DNA of 64,000 nucleotides from Linnemannia elongata (Eukaryota > Mortierellomycota > Mortierellomycetes > Mortierellales > Mortierellaceae). Under the pieces are notes generated by a model. The model was not told the DNA's origin, did no database searches, and was given only the letters and a program-made list of their open reading frames with translations. The first letter of the stretch is position 1. Every line of letters starts with the position of its first letter. Below are positions 47,701 to 58,352 of this stretch, piece after piece. The stretch is taken from NCBI GenBank assembly GCA_036320915.1, contig JAXBDG010000013.1:1860001-1924000 (forward strand), read 5' to 3'. The position numbers and the translations under genes are program-made.

Positions 47701-50034
47701 ACTCAAGGATTGATCAGGTTTCACTTGAGTGTCGGAAATGATGTGATGGCTCCCATCACCGGCCGTTGAAAAAAATGCACTATGTTTTTTGGTGGCGTCT
47801 TCACCTCACCCTCGAGCATGAAGAGCTCTCGAAAAATTCAGGCGGGAGCTGCGAGAGCTGGAATGGGCAAACGTGGTCCAGACAGACAGACACAACAGAG
47901 AAGCCCGTTAACGAGATAACCTAGTCTCATCATCACTCCCCAGTCAAGTTCCGCACGCGCATTGCATGCGGCATCGAAGGGCTACAATAATATGAAAGGT
48001 TGAGACGGTCTGTAAGTTTTGTGCTGTATGCTGCTCTCAGTTCTAGCCCACCGTGTTCATAGAGTTCTATCCTCGCTTGTCTCTCTGTCTGTTCTTTTAT
48101 TATGGTTCATTCATGTCCTAATTCCCCTACGAGATCGGTATTTTTCCAAATCCCTACTACCCACTCCGCAGGCCGCAGGCCGAAGGGAGATCGCGACAGT
48201 GGAAGAGGCAGAACGAGTGAGAGAGCAAAACAAATTGCTCACTTTTTTTTCAGCAAAAAAAAAAAAAAAAAGCTGACTCTTGACCATCCATTTAAGCCCT
48301 ATCCATCTCGTCTTACAAAAAACAACAACCTTGTCGAAAGTTGAGAGCACCACCACTACCGCTAAAACCTTTTTATTTTTCTGTTCTAGTGGGATGGTAC
48401 ACAACTATGTTGTTGTGGTTTGTTGTTGTTGTTGACAAAGAAAAAATAACGATCAATGAAAAAAATAAGCGAAAGGAAAGGCCGCCTCAACGTATCAAAG
48501 GAACCCTAATAAAACGATAGAGAGCCGTAAATAAATGATGTTGTTGACCACAAGTTTGATGAACGAGGGTAGCCATGTTTTTTGTGGTTTAGCACAATAC
48601 CCACGCATACCGCAATCGACCCGCATATACCCAAACTCACAGTTGCAAAAAAAACAAATTGTAATAATGTACTGTACTCGTTTCATATGTCAAGTTTGTG
48701 CGGGTTTGGATAACCCATCCGTGGTCCTAGAGAGCATGCGCGAACGGGGCGGCTGTTGCTTTTTTTTTTTCTTGAGGTAGATACATATATTAGGGTCATT
48801 TCAATGTTCAGATTGCGGGAGAAGAGGGAGGAAAGGGAAAAAAAAGAAGAGGGGCACTGAAGTGAAGAGTCAAGGAGAGGACAAGGGGCAGGGGATGGTG
48901 AGGGGTGAGGTATCGAGTTACAACACGACAACTTGAATAACGGAGAGAGTGAGAAAGTGCTCAAGGGAGAGAGTTAAAAGGAAAGGCTTTTTTTATCCCC
49001 CTGTGCGCCTGAGTCCTTGTGTTTGTATCGAATCGATATCTCCCATCCCATCCGCAATGTTGTTGTTTTTCTTCCCAACGGTAAACTCGCGCACAGAGAC
49101 AAAAAGAGAAGGATGGGAATAGGACGAGATGGGAATGCTATTTATTGCTGTTGTTGATGATTGCGAAACAAAGAGACAAAGAAAGTACGAGAAGAAAGAA
49201 AAAAAAAACTGGTTCACTCCTTCTCTGGTAGGCGTTCGCTTTTCTTTGTTGGTTACATCGGACGTGTCTTTCTTTTCTTTACTTCTTTCTTCTTTATTTT
49301 TGGCGTTTCTTTCTTGTTGTTGTTGTGTTGTGGATGGTTCCCAACATTCACCGCGGATGAATTCTGTCTCCCAGTCACCCTTTTTTCTTTTAGAGATATA
49401 TCTGCTTACCCTTTATACCCTTCGTCAGCTTTCATAATATCAAAGAAAGTAAGTAAGCCTGAAAGAAAAGAAAGATAGAAAGAGAAAAGACGTTCTCGAC
49501 CAACCCAATTAAACCGTGTAAGAGTGCGGTGTGTGTTTATTTGGTGAGCAGCAGCGAGTGAGAGAGAGGGCAGTTCAAGTAAAAGAAAGCGAGAGAGCTG
49601 AACCTGTTTCGTTGGATGGTTTGTTTAGTGTTGTTTTTATTTCTATTATTATTTGCAGTTTGTTCTTACTATTGGCTGACAGCCGATTACTCTTCCCCCT
49701 TCTCACCCCATTCATTATTCATTCGATTCATTTCTGATCCATTCAATCAATCACTCACTCACATTCAATCAGAACAAAGAAACCCTGCCTCTAACTGCCT
49801 CTCTATTGTGCACTTCCTTCACTCCTTTCCCCCTGCACTGACTGACTGACTGGTGCCTGAACCTGAAGCAACAGAAGCGAAGCCTCTTCTTCTTCCTCAT
49901 CCCTTTTTCTTCTTCTCTTTTTTACACATCTCTTTTCTCTCTTCTTTTCTTCTTCTTCTTCTTCTTCTTCTCATTCCTCATCACCTACCTTCACTTTAAC
50001 CCACCCCTCTACTTTAAACACTCCCTCATCCACA
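44776..50034. other. 5.3-kb stretch without a recognisable gene
   Basis: I find no exon-like frame, rRNA, tRNA or known snRNA. It holds a C16 homopolymer (45440-45455), an (AAC/AAT)n run (about 46326-46362), several A-tracts (for example 48255-48272) and (CTT)n just before the next gene (49950-49970). Around 46545-46680, a weak internal duplication shares tgtc-atggt, gtgtcggct and gtgagtg. Long untranslated regions or an unrecognised noncoding RNA remain possible. Confidence 0.5.
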
Positions 50035-50649
50035 ATGAAGTTCATCGCTGCCGCCCTTGCTCTTGCCGCCGTCGCCTCTGCCCAGATTCAGCTCAGGTAA
50101 CTAATACTAACCACACCTTTATCCGCAATCATCTCTCCCTCTCTCTCTCCGTCTGTCCACAATCATACTAAACATTCTCGTTCATCCCGTCCTTTCTACC
50201 ACTATAGCGACCCCACTGAGGGTACCGTCTGGAAGGTCGGTGTTCCCCAGTACGTCCGCTGGACTGGCAACTGCGCTGCCATGGGCGCTGCCGGCAAGGC
50301 CGTCAGTGTCGAGGTCGTCAACGGCCCCGCCGGAAACGTCAAGTTCGTCGCTACAATTGGAAACATCGACTGCTCCTCGACCAACACCTCAACCATGTTG
50401 ACCGTCCCACCCAAGACTAACAACGGAGACTTCGAGACTGGCACCTACGCTCTCCGTGTCAACACTGTCCCCAACCCTCAGTTCTCCACCAACTTCAGAA
50501 TCGAGAACCCCAGCGCTCCCTCCCCCTCTGCCCCCGCTGCCACCACTGGTGCCCCCCAGCCCACCACCAAGCCCTCGGCTGCCAACACGTTGATGGCTGG
50601 CTCTGCCTTGGCCATGGCCGCCCTCGCTGTCGTCCAGCTCGTCCTTTAA
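50035..50649 (+). CDS. Secreted GPI-anchored Kre9/KNH-type protein
   Basis: Exons 50035-50096 and 50208-50649 give 167 residues. The signal peptide is MKFIAAALALAAVASA. The mature part starts near QIQLSDPTEGTVWKVGVPQY, the Kre9/KNH beta-sandwich start, and contains Cys in GNCAA and IDCSS. A Pro/Ala/Thr stalk (PSAPSPSAPAATTGAPQPTT) precedes a hydrophobic C-terminus (ALAMAALAVVQLVL), which predicts a GPI anchor. The codons are strongly C-ending (GCC, GTC, AAC), suggesting high expression. It lies alone between two gene-poor stretches of about 5 kb. It is related in architecture to the gene at 30353-30904. Confidence 0.88.
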
Positions 50650-53600
50650 AAAAATTGATACCTCTCTTATAAAAAGCCTCGGACTGGACTTCGGGGTCCC
50701 TTGTTTCTCATACGCAGACGTCGAACGGAAAGGGCTTGGCCTTGGGTAGATGTAGGGAAGATTGGAGGACAAGGAAAGGAAGGATGATTGTAATAAGTGA
50801 GCAAATGTCGCACGAGGGGGAAAAACTGATGAGTCCCCAATCCCGTCTGGGGGTTGTTGTTCTCTCTTTTGCTCACTTTTTCCTTTCCTCTTCTCAACAG
50901 GGGCTCTCTTCCAAGCTCATCCTTTCCTTTCACTTTTGTCTGTTCATCCTGGCTCTCGTTCTTTTTCTGTGCACAAAAATAATAACATAATACAAAAAAA
51001 AAGGGCCTCAACTGGTTCCTGCCTCTTTACTTTATCTTCTCTTCTCTCTTCTCCATTTTGTACCAACAACCACCAATAATCCCGACCTTAATAAAAAAGT
51101 CTTTTAAAAAACTCTTTTTTGTATGAACGAGTGCTCAAAGTGATCATCCTTCTATGTAACGGTTTGTCATCCTCTCAACGACAACAACGACGATGACAAG
51201 AATGTTTGAGAGAAGGGGGGTGTGAGAAAAGAAGGAATGGAAGGTGGAGTGAAAATGACGGACATCACACGGCCCGAACGTTAAAACCCCTCTCTCTCCC
51301 CTTCGTTCTCTCTTCCTTCTTCGGCATCGACCGAACACAAAAATAATAGAATTCAATTGTGTCTGGTGGTACAATCGGTCTCGCTGTCTCTTCTGCCATG
51401 CGCAATACCCACTTCCTCACTCTCACTTTCACTCTCTTTCTCTCTCTTGACACAAACATACAAGCATGAGCTGTTTCTTTTTTCACCCATTGTTGTTCTC
51501 TCGTCATCTCGCTCCAGTTTCGCTAAACATGCCACCATTTTCTTTTTTTTTTCGCACTAAAAATAATCTTGGGCCCCTTTTGTCCTCTTCCACTTCGTAC
51601 CTCGTTGGCTGTTGGCTTTTTCTTTTTCTTTTTTTTCTTTCTACTTTCCTTCTTTCAATTCATGCATAAGAAACCCTTTTTCTTTTCTTTTCTTCCAATC
51701 CAGCTTTCTCGTCGCTCTTTCATGCAAAGTATCTATCTACATACATACATCATCATCGTTTCAATCCAAGACGCAAAGTAAAGGGGGGAAAGGAGAAGTT
51801 AAGGGGGGGTGGAGGATTGAAAGTATACGCTTGCATTTTTTATCCGGTGTGGGGCGCGCATAACACAAAATGCCTAAACAGGTCATCTTAGCACACTTGA
51901 TGCAAAAAAAAACCACCGACCGTCGCCAGAGTGTACTGCACGTCCACAAAGAGGAGCCTGAGAGCCTAAACACACAAGTAAGCAGGCACCCCAAGAATAG
52001 GAGGCTTTAGAAGGGGGATATCCCTATGACCTCAAAAATAGGTGAGAGTAGCAATACGGAGGTAGGTGTGATGTGGTGACCAAGACACAAATAAAGACGC
52101 AGAAAAAGGAGAAAAAAAAAAGTGCGGAAGATGAAGAAGTGAAGAGAGTTTAGCGACAACAGTAAACAATAACAAAGAGCCGTCGGAGCTCACTGGGTAC
52201 CACTACCCGATGGACTGACTGATGGGGCGGATGGGGCGGACGGGGCGGAATTGCGAGAGCGAGAGCGGGTAGTCAAGCGAATTATTTTTTTTATTTTGCT
52301 TATGTGTTCGTCTGCCTATGTTCTGTGTACAAGAGTGGATGAAGAGACAAAGATGAAAGAAAACATCCGGTTCTTGCTGACCGTTCTAGATCATTGTCTC
52401 GTTTGTCTCTTTGTCTCTTCGTGTGTATGTGTCTCTCTATGCTCGTCGTTCAGCATCATCATCATCATCAGCACATCAGATGCATTATCATCGACATCGC
52501 CATCATCATCAAGAACCACTACCCCCTTTATTTTCTGCACGTTTGCCATAAAAAATACAAAGGATTTTCCTTTTTCCCACCTATTCTTAATCTTTCTTCG
52601 TTTACCCATCCATCCTCTCAGTCGATTAGCATCGGATATTATCTGCAAGCAAACACAAGCAGGCACTGAGGGCTAATCGATCAAGTATTAATTGCAATCT
52701 TCAAGTCAACATATTTCTCACTCACGCACTCACCCACCCAAAGTCAAGAGCAACAACAAAAAGTCAGCCAGGAACTAACTGTGAGAGCAATACGCAACAA
52801 ATGGGCGTTCTGGGATACCCTTTTTTTACATATCCTAGAAGTACCAATCCACCCACTCTCTCTCTTTCTCTTCAAGGTTTTTTATCCGTTTCTGTGAGCC
52901 CTCCTGTCTCTCTCTCCCTTTCTCTGTGTGCCTGGCTGGCAGCTGGCTGTCTTGTCTTTTCTCAACGGACTGAACTGAACATAAACATGAACAAAGAACA
53001 AGAAACAAGTGTGAGAGCTAGAAACCGCAAGCAAGGTGACATCACGCGCGCATTACACTTGGAACCAAGCGCCCTGCTCGTCTTTTTTTGCTCCGCTCGA
53101 GCTAGCTGACTGGCTGGCGCTAGTTTCTTTATCACCTTATCCATCCATCCCTCTTCTTTTCCTCCTTTCTTGAACTTCCCGATCGACCCGCCCGCCGGCC
53201 GGATAATAAATCGACCCATACCACACGACTGCTAGTCTTGCTCAAGGATCTGTTACACGGGACAGTCAACACGCATACAACTACACGTAAACATAAACCA
53301 GTTCTTGGTTTTTTTTTTAGATCGAATCGCAATACTCCACCGGCATAACGATTTCGCATGATTTGTTTTTACTCTTTTGCTGTACGCTATTAACAATTTG
53401 AACCATCCAGACATCCACAAGGCGGGGTAAGGAAAGGAAAGGACAAAAAGAGGCAGAGGAAGAGGATGTAAGAGGGGGGGGGGAGGGGTTCGTGCGGAAA
53501 ATATTTGTCATTTTGTCTAGAAAGGCTCTTTGCTTTTTTTTTGTCTTTGTCATTCATCGTCCAAATATACCTTTTTTTTTTTTTTTTACTCTACTCACAC

Positions 53601-53892
53601 TACCACTATGATGACTCGGACTGGAATTATGTGTATATGCCATCCTCGTCATTCTATCTACCCATGATAATTTCGTTTTTCTGTCTCTTTTGTTTGTAAT
53701 ACATTGTGTTTACCCCATCAAAGATACCCCAATTTGCTTTATTCCCCTCCTCCTTCTTTCTTCTTGACGCCGACGTAGAGAATGAGAGGCACGGACTGGG
53801 AGATACACTATTTGTACCATATCTATATAGTCAAAAATAGCCCATCTATCGCATTGTCCTTTCTCTTGCCGTCTTAATCCTAGTTGCGCAAC

Positions 53893-53936
<44 letters not shown>

Positions 53937-54196
53937 GGGAGGAGCAAAGAAAAGCGGGGGAGGGGAGCAGAGAAGAGAAAAAAACAAAGGCGGTCCGAGC
54001 AAAAAAGCTTTGCTTCCCTTCCTTTTCGCTAACATTCCTCAACGCCCACGCAAACAAAACAAACAAAAAAAAAATAAAAATGCATATGCCTCCATAACAA
54101 GTGCAAGTAAGGAAGGAGGTTGTGTGAAAAGGCTGTCGGACCAAAAGAAATTCTTCAACGGTACATGCATATTGGCGCCTTTGTTTGATGGTTGAG
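50650..54196. other. 3.5-kb stretch without a recognisable gene
   Basis: No coding frame beyond low-complexity ones. Contents: (CAT)n near 52455-52515, a small ggggcgga repeat near 52225-52248, an A39 tract at about 53894-53932 and several T-runs. No RNA gene recognised. Confidence 0.5.
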
Positions 54197-54960
54197 TTAT
54201 TTTTATTCACGAGTACATGGATGAATGGATGATAGATGGTGGGTTCCTGCATTCTTTGCTCTTCATTCGCAATATCGTTTCCGTCCCCCTCTTTTAAACC
54301 CCTTGCCTTGCAGATATGTCCATCGCGTATCATAGGTGTCTGTCTTTACTGCTCGACCTAATATAATTGAATGAGCAAGAGAGGGGAAAAGCAAAGGCAT
54401 GGAAAGGCGAGAACAAGAGAAGGGGGTGGATTGAGCACCCAGGGGAAGAGAAACAGGTGCCAGGGAAGGAGCAGCAGGGATATACAGTTTCGATTTGTTT
54501 GAGAATCGAGAATAGGTCATGAAACAAAATCAAAAAGAATGAACAGAGAAGGGGGATCATTTCTCGGAACCGTTTTGGTTTCTAATTGTGTTTGTGTGAC
54601 CCACATACTATTGAGTTGGACCCTGAAATGATGTGCTCTGAAGGGGCTAATGACGAGGAGGTAGGTGGGTAAGAGGATAAGGAGAGACATGTGCGGGGCA
54701 GAAGAGCGTAAGCATGAATGACTGTCTGAGTGTTGAAAGGTTCTTTTTTTTTTTTTTTTTTTTCTCCCGAGAGAGGAGCGATTTGAGGGGAAGGGAGAGA
54801 AAGAAGGTTGAGGGGCTAAGAATATGAACGATAATCGCGTCTGGGCTAAGCACTCTTTTGACCAGTTGTTCAGGCAAAATCTTGCGCGCTACCGTTACTG
54901 CTCTTCGTTTGCAGAATGTCAGCAATGAATCGAAGGCCTTCACATACACACACACTCTGC
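54197..54960. repeat. Duplicated block D2 downstream of reductase copy 4
   Basis: Colinear with 15205-15720. It contains an expanded T22 tract (about 54744-54765) where copy 2 has only short T-runs. Confidence 0.75.
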
Positions 54961-55045
54961 CCTCTGCCGTACTATCTTTGTTTGTTTTGCTAGCTGTTAA
55001 TTTCTTTTCTTAACTCTCTTTTGTATAAACTAAAACAAAACTCAT

Positions 55046-55165
55046 GTTAAAAGCACCGCTCCTATACCACATCCTTATTCCCGAATGGAAGGGAAGCATC
55101 TCGTTTCAATAGTCACTAACATTGTCAGCTCTCTTGTTATTCCTCTGGTCTACCTCTTCACTTTC
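55046..55165 (+). pseudogene. Relic of the PXA gene last exon (beside copy 4)
   Basis: The run agcaccgctcct, ccacatccttattc, atctcgtttcaatagtcact and ctctcttgtt follows the PXA exon and 3' UTR at 9592-9690 in order. The frame is not maintained. Confidence 0.7.
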
Positions 55166-55280
55166 AAAAAGCAACAAAAAAAAAGTATTGCTTATTATGT
55201 TCAGTTATTTTATTATCATATGTGTAATGGATTGGTAAATGAAAAAGGGTATCGTACAAAAAAGAAATGGAATGGCTGCT

Positions 55281-56114
55281 CTAGCAGGTGAGAGTAACCC
55301 TTTGGCCAAAGCGACTCTCGCCTCCAGTCTTGATAATCTGCTCGCAGATCCACTCTCCAACATCTGCACGGTGGATCGTGTACCCGACCGCAGGCTTGTC
55401 CTCTACTCCGACCTTGACCTTTTCCCATCCCTTGCCCTTCTTGACATTCTGGTCGCCTGTCAACAGACTGGGTCGGATGATCACTGCACCTCGGAACACG
55501 CCTGTGGTGGATGATGCATTCGCGACGACAAGATCCTCCATCACCTTCTTGTCCTTGTGAGGGTCAGCCAAGACCACATGGTAAAAGGTACGGAACCCAA
55601 AGGGGACATCCTCACGCACATTCGAGACACCTGTGGTCGAGATGACAGTAATCGATGGCCTGTGCTGGGTTGTAGAAGGGTGAGCTGAGTAGATCTCTTG
55701 AAGGGACTGGATGATGTTCTTGGTGGCTGTCGCACAGATCTCGGGGTTGTCGATCGTCATGGGCTTGGAGAGAGACATGCGCATCTGAGGAGTGCCTCCG
55801 ATTCCCGAGATGATCTGAACCGCAATCTTGACAGTGTTGTTGCCATTGGCAGTAGTAGCAGCAATGGAGTTGTTGGTAAGGACGGCCTTGATGGCATGGA
55901 TGTCGGCAATGTCACCCTTGACAATGGTGAGCTGAGTGTCGATGATGGACTGGGCAATACCCTGGGCGAGGAGCATATCGGTCAGCTTGGAGGGAGTGCG
56001 AGCGAGGGCGGTGGCGTGGAATCCAGCGTTGAGGGTGTGGACGAGACAGGCGTTTGTGCATCCACCGGTAGCACCGAAGAAGGCGATGAAGTTAGTTGAA
56101 GTTGAGGAGGTCAT
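55281..56114 (-). CDS. NAD(P)-binding Rossmann-fold reductase, copy 4 of 5
   Basis: Intronless, 277 residues, closest in coding sequence to copy 3 (same two-residue insertion, IAATTANGNNTVKIAVQ), but with IHAIKAVL and GEWICEQII. The cofactor loop FFGATGGCTNACL and all shared C-terminal motifs are intact. Its 3' flank (block D2 plus PXA relic) matches copy 2 rather than copy 3. The next family member, copy 5, begins 1.4 kb upstream on the same strand, forming the only adjacent pair in the window. Confidence 0.92.
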   Translation of the reverse strand: MTSSTSTNFIAFFGATGGCTNACLVHTLNAGFHATALARTPSKLTDMLLAQGIAQSIIDTQLTIVKGDIADIHAIKAVLTNNSIAATTANGNNTVKIAVQIISGIGGTPQMRMSLSKPMTIDNPEICATATKNIIQSLQEIYSAHPSTTQHRPSITVISTTGVSNVREDVPFGFRTFYHVVLADPHKDKKVMEDLVVANASSTTGVFRGAVIIRPSLLTGDQNVKKGKGWEKVKVGVEDKPAVGYTIHRADVGEWICEQIIKTGGESRFGQRVTLTC

Positions 56115-56880
56115 TTTGTTTGTTGTTGTTTGTGTTGTGGGTGATTTGGCTGGAGAGTTGGTTGGTGAGTTGGCTGGTGTTCTTGTGTGTTGTTGTTGTA
56201 GTTGTCTGGGTTGTTGGTAGTGCGTCGTAATGAAGTCGAGTTGTGTTGTGTTGTTGGTTGATGGAGAAAAAAAAAGAGGGTGGACCTGGTTGGTTATATA
56301 GTAGCCACCGGGCCGAAGATCCCTTTTGTTTCCTTTCCATGAGTATGTTTGTTACCGAAAACTCGATCAAGGTTGTGCTTGTGCCAACTGCCAAGGAACG
56401 AAAAAGGGACAAATCGAGCAAGCAATGTTTAATTTTACTTCCACCCAAACCCTCCTCGTCATTGCTGAGGATGGACACCCAGGTGAGCCAAGAGACTGAG
56501 AACAGGGAGGGGGCTGAGAGCAAGAGAGAGAGGGAAACAAAAAAATGTTTATTCCGTTCCGTTCTCTTTTTCCCTCGTTTGAGTTCTAGCTTGACACTTG
56601 TTTGTTTGTTCTCCAGAGAATAGACGCTCCTTTTTTTTTTTGACTGACAACGCTGAGAAATGAAGCAATTGGGGTCACAAAAATATGAAAGAGTATATGC
56701 CATGAAAAGAGGGAGAATGTTCTCGCGGGGAGGGATTCATTCTGTGCATAGCTTCCTTATGTTGCCCGAGTTGGAGTTGGCGCGTCTCGTTTTTACTCAA
56801 ACAATGAGAAACAAAGCATATTTTTTTTGCAAGTACTCATCCTGTGGTTGTTGTTTAATCGCTGTACAATGGACACCTAG
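56115..56880. repeat. Upstream flank type U2 (copy 4)
   Basis: Same orientation as copies 2 and 3. Its segment 56481-56590 keeps gtgagccaagagactgag next to gggggctgagagc. The reverse complement of this pair occurs at 11205-11235 upstream of copy 1, confirming that the two forms differ by inversion. Confidence 0.7.
56289..56370 (-). promoter_or_regulatory. Conserved core promoter of reductase copy 4
   Basis: TATATA at 56295-56300, about 181 bp upstream of the ATG; same neighbouring block as the other copies. Confidence 0.65.
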
Positions 56881-56889
56881 TACTCCAGC

Positions 56890-57440
56890 TCGAACAAACC
56901 GGCATGTGCCGCGATGAATATGTTCAGAGCTATGGCGACCTTTATGCAAATGCTACTCAACAACTGCTGACACCAACTAGGCGACCACTGAATGCTTAGC
57001 TGTTTATGGCCAAAATTCTCAGTTGCTGGTGGGGTCGTACAGCTCCACACTGGCCGAGACGACCACGATTGTCTTCTGGCGATAGTTGGTCCCGACTACG
57101 AGCCCAAGACGAGAGGTAGAAAAAACCGACAATGATGGGGAATATATTGCCGCAAGAGCAGAAGGCATAAGGTCAAGACAAGGTCCCACATCAGAGATCA
57201 AGCATGGATGAGAGACTACCCTGAGCGCTATCTTTTTTTTTCTGTAGCAGCAAACAATTGCCTAAAGCACGCACACACTCACACACTCACACACTCAGAC
57301 AACACACATGCACGCACAAAGGATCTTACATGGGTGGGAGAAGCGCATTTGACTGTGGGACAGGATGCCCTCGGCAGCGGCGCGACGTGCTCTTCAAGCA
57401 TCCTCTCGTTGCATTCACAAACAATAAAAAGAGGTTCTCA
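56890..57440. repeat. Duplicated block B/C between copies 4 and 5
   Basis: Matches 32110-32640. The reverse-strand frame (SRLGLVVGTNYRQKTIVVVS...) is open here. A CACA-rich microsatellite lies at about 57270-57315. Confidence 0.75.
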
Positions 57441-57524
57441 TATGTTCAATTATTTTATTCTAATAGGTGTGGTGATTATGCAATTGAAGTGGGTATCGTA
57501 CAAAAATGAAATGGAATGGCTGCT

Positions 57525-58352
57525 CTAGCAGGTGAGAGTGACCTTCTGTCCAAAGCGACTCTCGCCTCCAATCTTGACAATCTGCTCACAGATCCACTCT
57601 CCGACATCTGCACGGTGGATCGTGTATCCGACCGCAGGCTTGTCCTCTACTCCGACCTTGACCTTTTCCCATCCCTTGCCCTTCTTGACATTCTGGTCGC
57701 CTGTCAACAGACTGGGTCGGATGATCACTGCACCTCGGAACACGCCTGTGGTGGATGATGCATTCGCGACGACAAGGTCCTCCATCACCTTCTTGTCCTT
57801 GTGAGGGTCAGCCAAGACCACATGGTAAAAGGTACGGAACCCAAAGGGGACATCCTCACGCACATTCGAGACACCTGTGGTCGAGATGACAGTAATCGAT
57901 GGCCTGTGCTGGGTTGTAGAAGGGTGAGCTGCGTAGATCTCTTGAAGGGACTGGATGATGTTCTTGGTGGCTGTCGCACAGATCTCGGGGTTGTCGATCG
58001 TCATGGGCTTGGAGAGAGACATGCGCATCTGAGGGGTGCCTCCGATTCCAGAGATGATCTGAGTCGCAATCTTGAGAGTGTTGTTGCCAGTGGTAGTAGA
58101 AATAGAGTTGTTGGTGAGGACGGCCTTGATGGCGTGGATGTCGGCAATGTCACCCTTGACAATGGTGAGCTGCGTGTCGATGATGGACCGGGTAATACCC
58201 TGGGCGAGGAGCATATCGGTCAGCTTGGAGGGAGTGCGAGCGAGGGCGGTGGCGTGGAATCCAGCGTTGAGGGTGTGGACGAGACAGGCGTTTGTGCATC
58301 CACCGGTAGCACCGAAGAAGGCGATGAAGTTAGTTGAAGTTGAGGAGGTCAT
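57525..58352 (-). CDS. NAD(P)-binding Rossmann-fold reductase, copy 5 of 5
   Basis: Intronless, 275 residues, closest in coding sequence to copy 2 (ISTTTGNNTLKIATQ and FGQKVTLTC). Private changes are GITRSIIDTQ in place of GIAQSIIDTQ and EQIVKIGGESR in place of EQIVKTGGESR. The cofactor loop is intact. The 3' flank is block B/C as in copy 3; the distal 5' flank is type U1 as in copy 1, including the inverted segment. This combination makes it the clearest mosaic of the five. Confidence 0.92.
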   Translation of the reverse strand: MTSSTSTNFIAFFGATGGCTNACLVHTLNAGFHATALARTPSKLTDMLLAQGITRSIIDTQLTIVKGDIADIHAIKAVLTNNSISTTTGNNTLKIATQIISGIGGTPQMRMSLSKPMTIDNPEICATATKNIIQSLQEIYAAHPSTTQHRPSITVISTTGVSNVREDVPFGFRTFYHVVLADPHKDKKVMEDLVVANASSTTGVFRGAVIIRPSLLTGDQNVKKGKGWEKVKVGVEDKPAVGYTIHRADVGEWICEQIVKIGGESRFGQKVTLTC

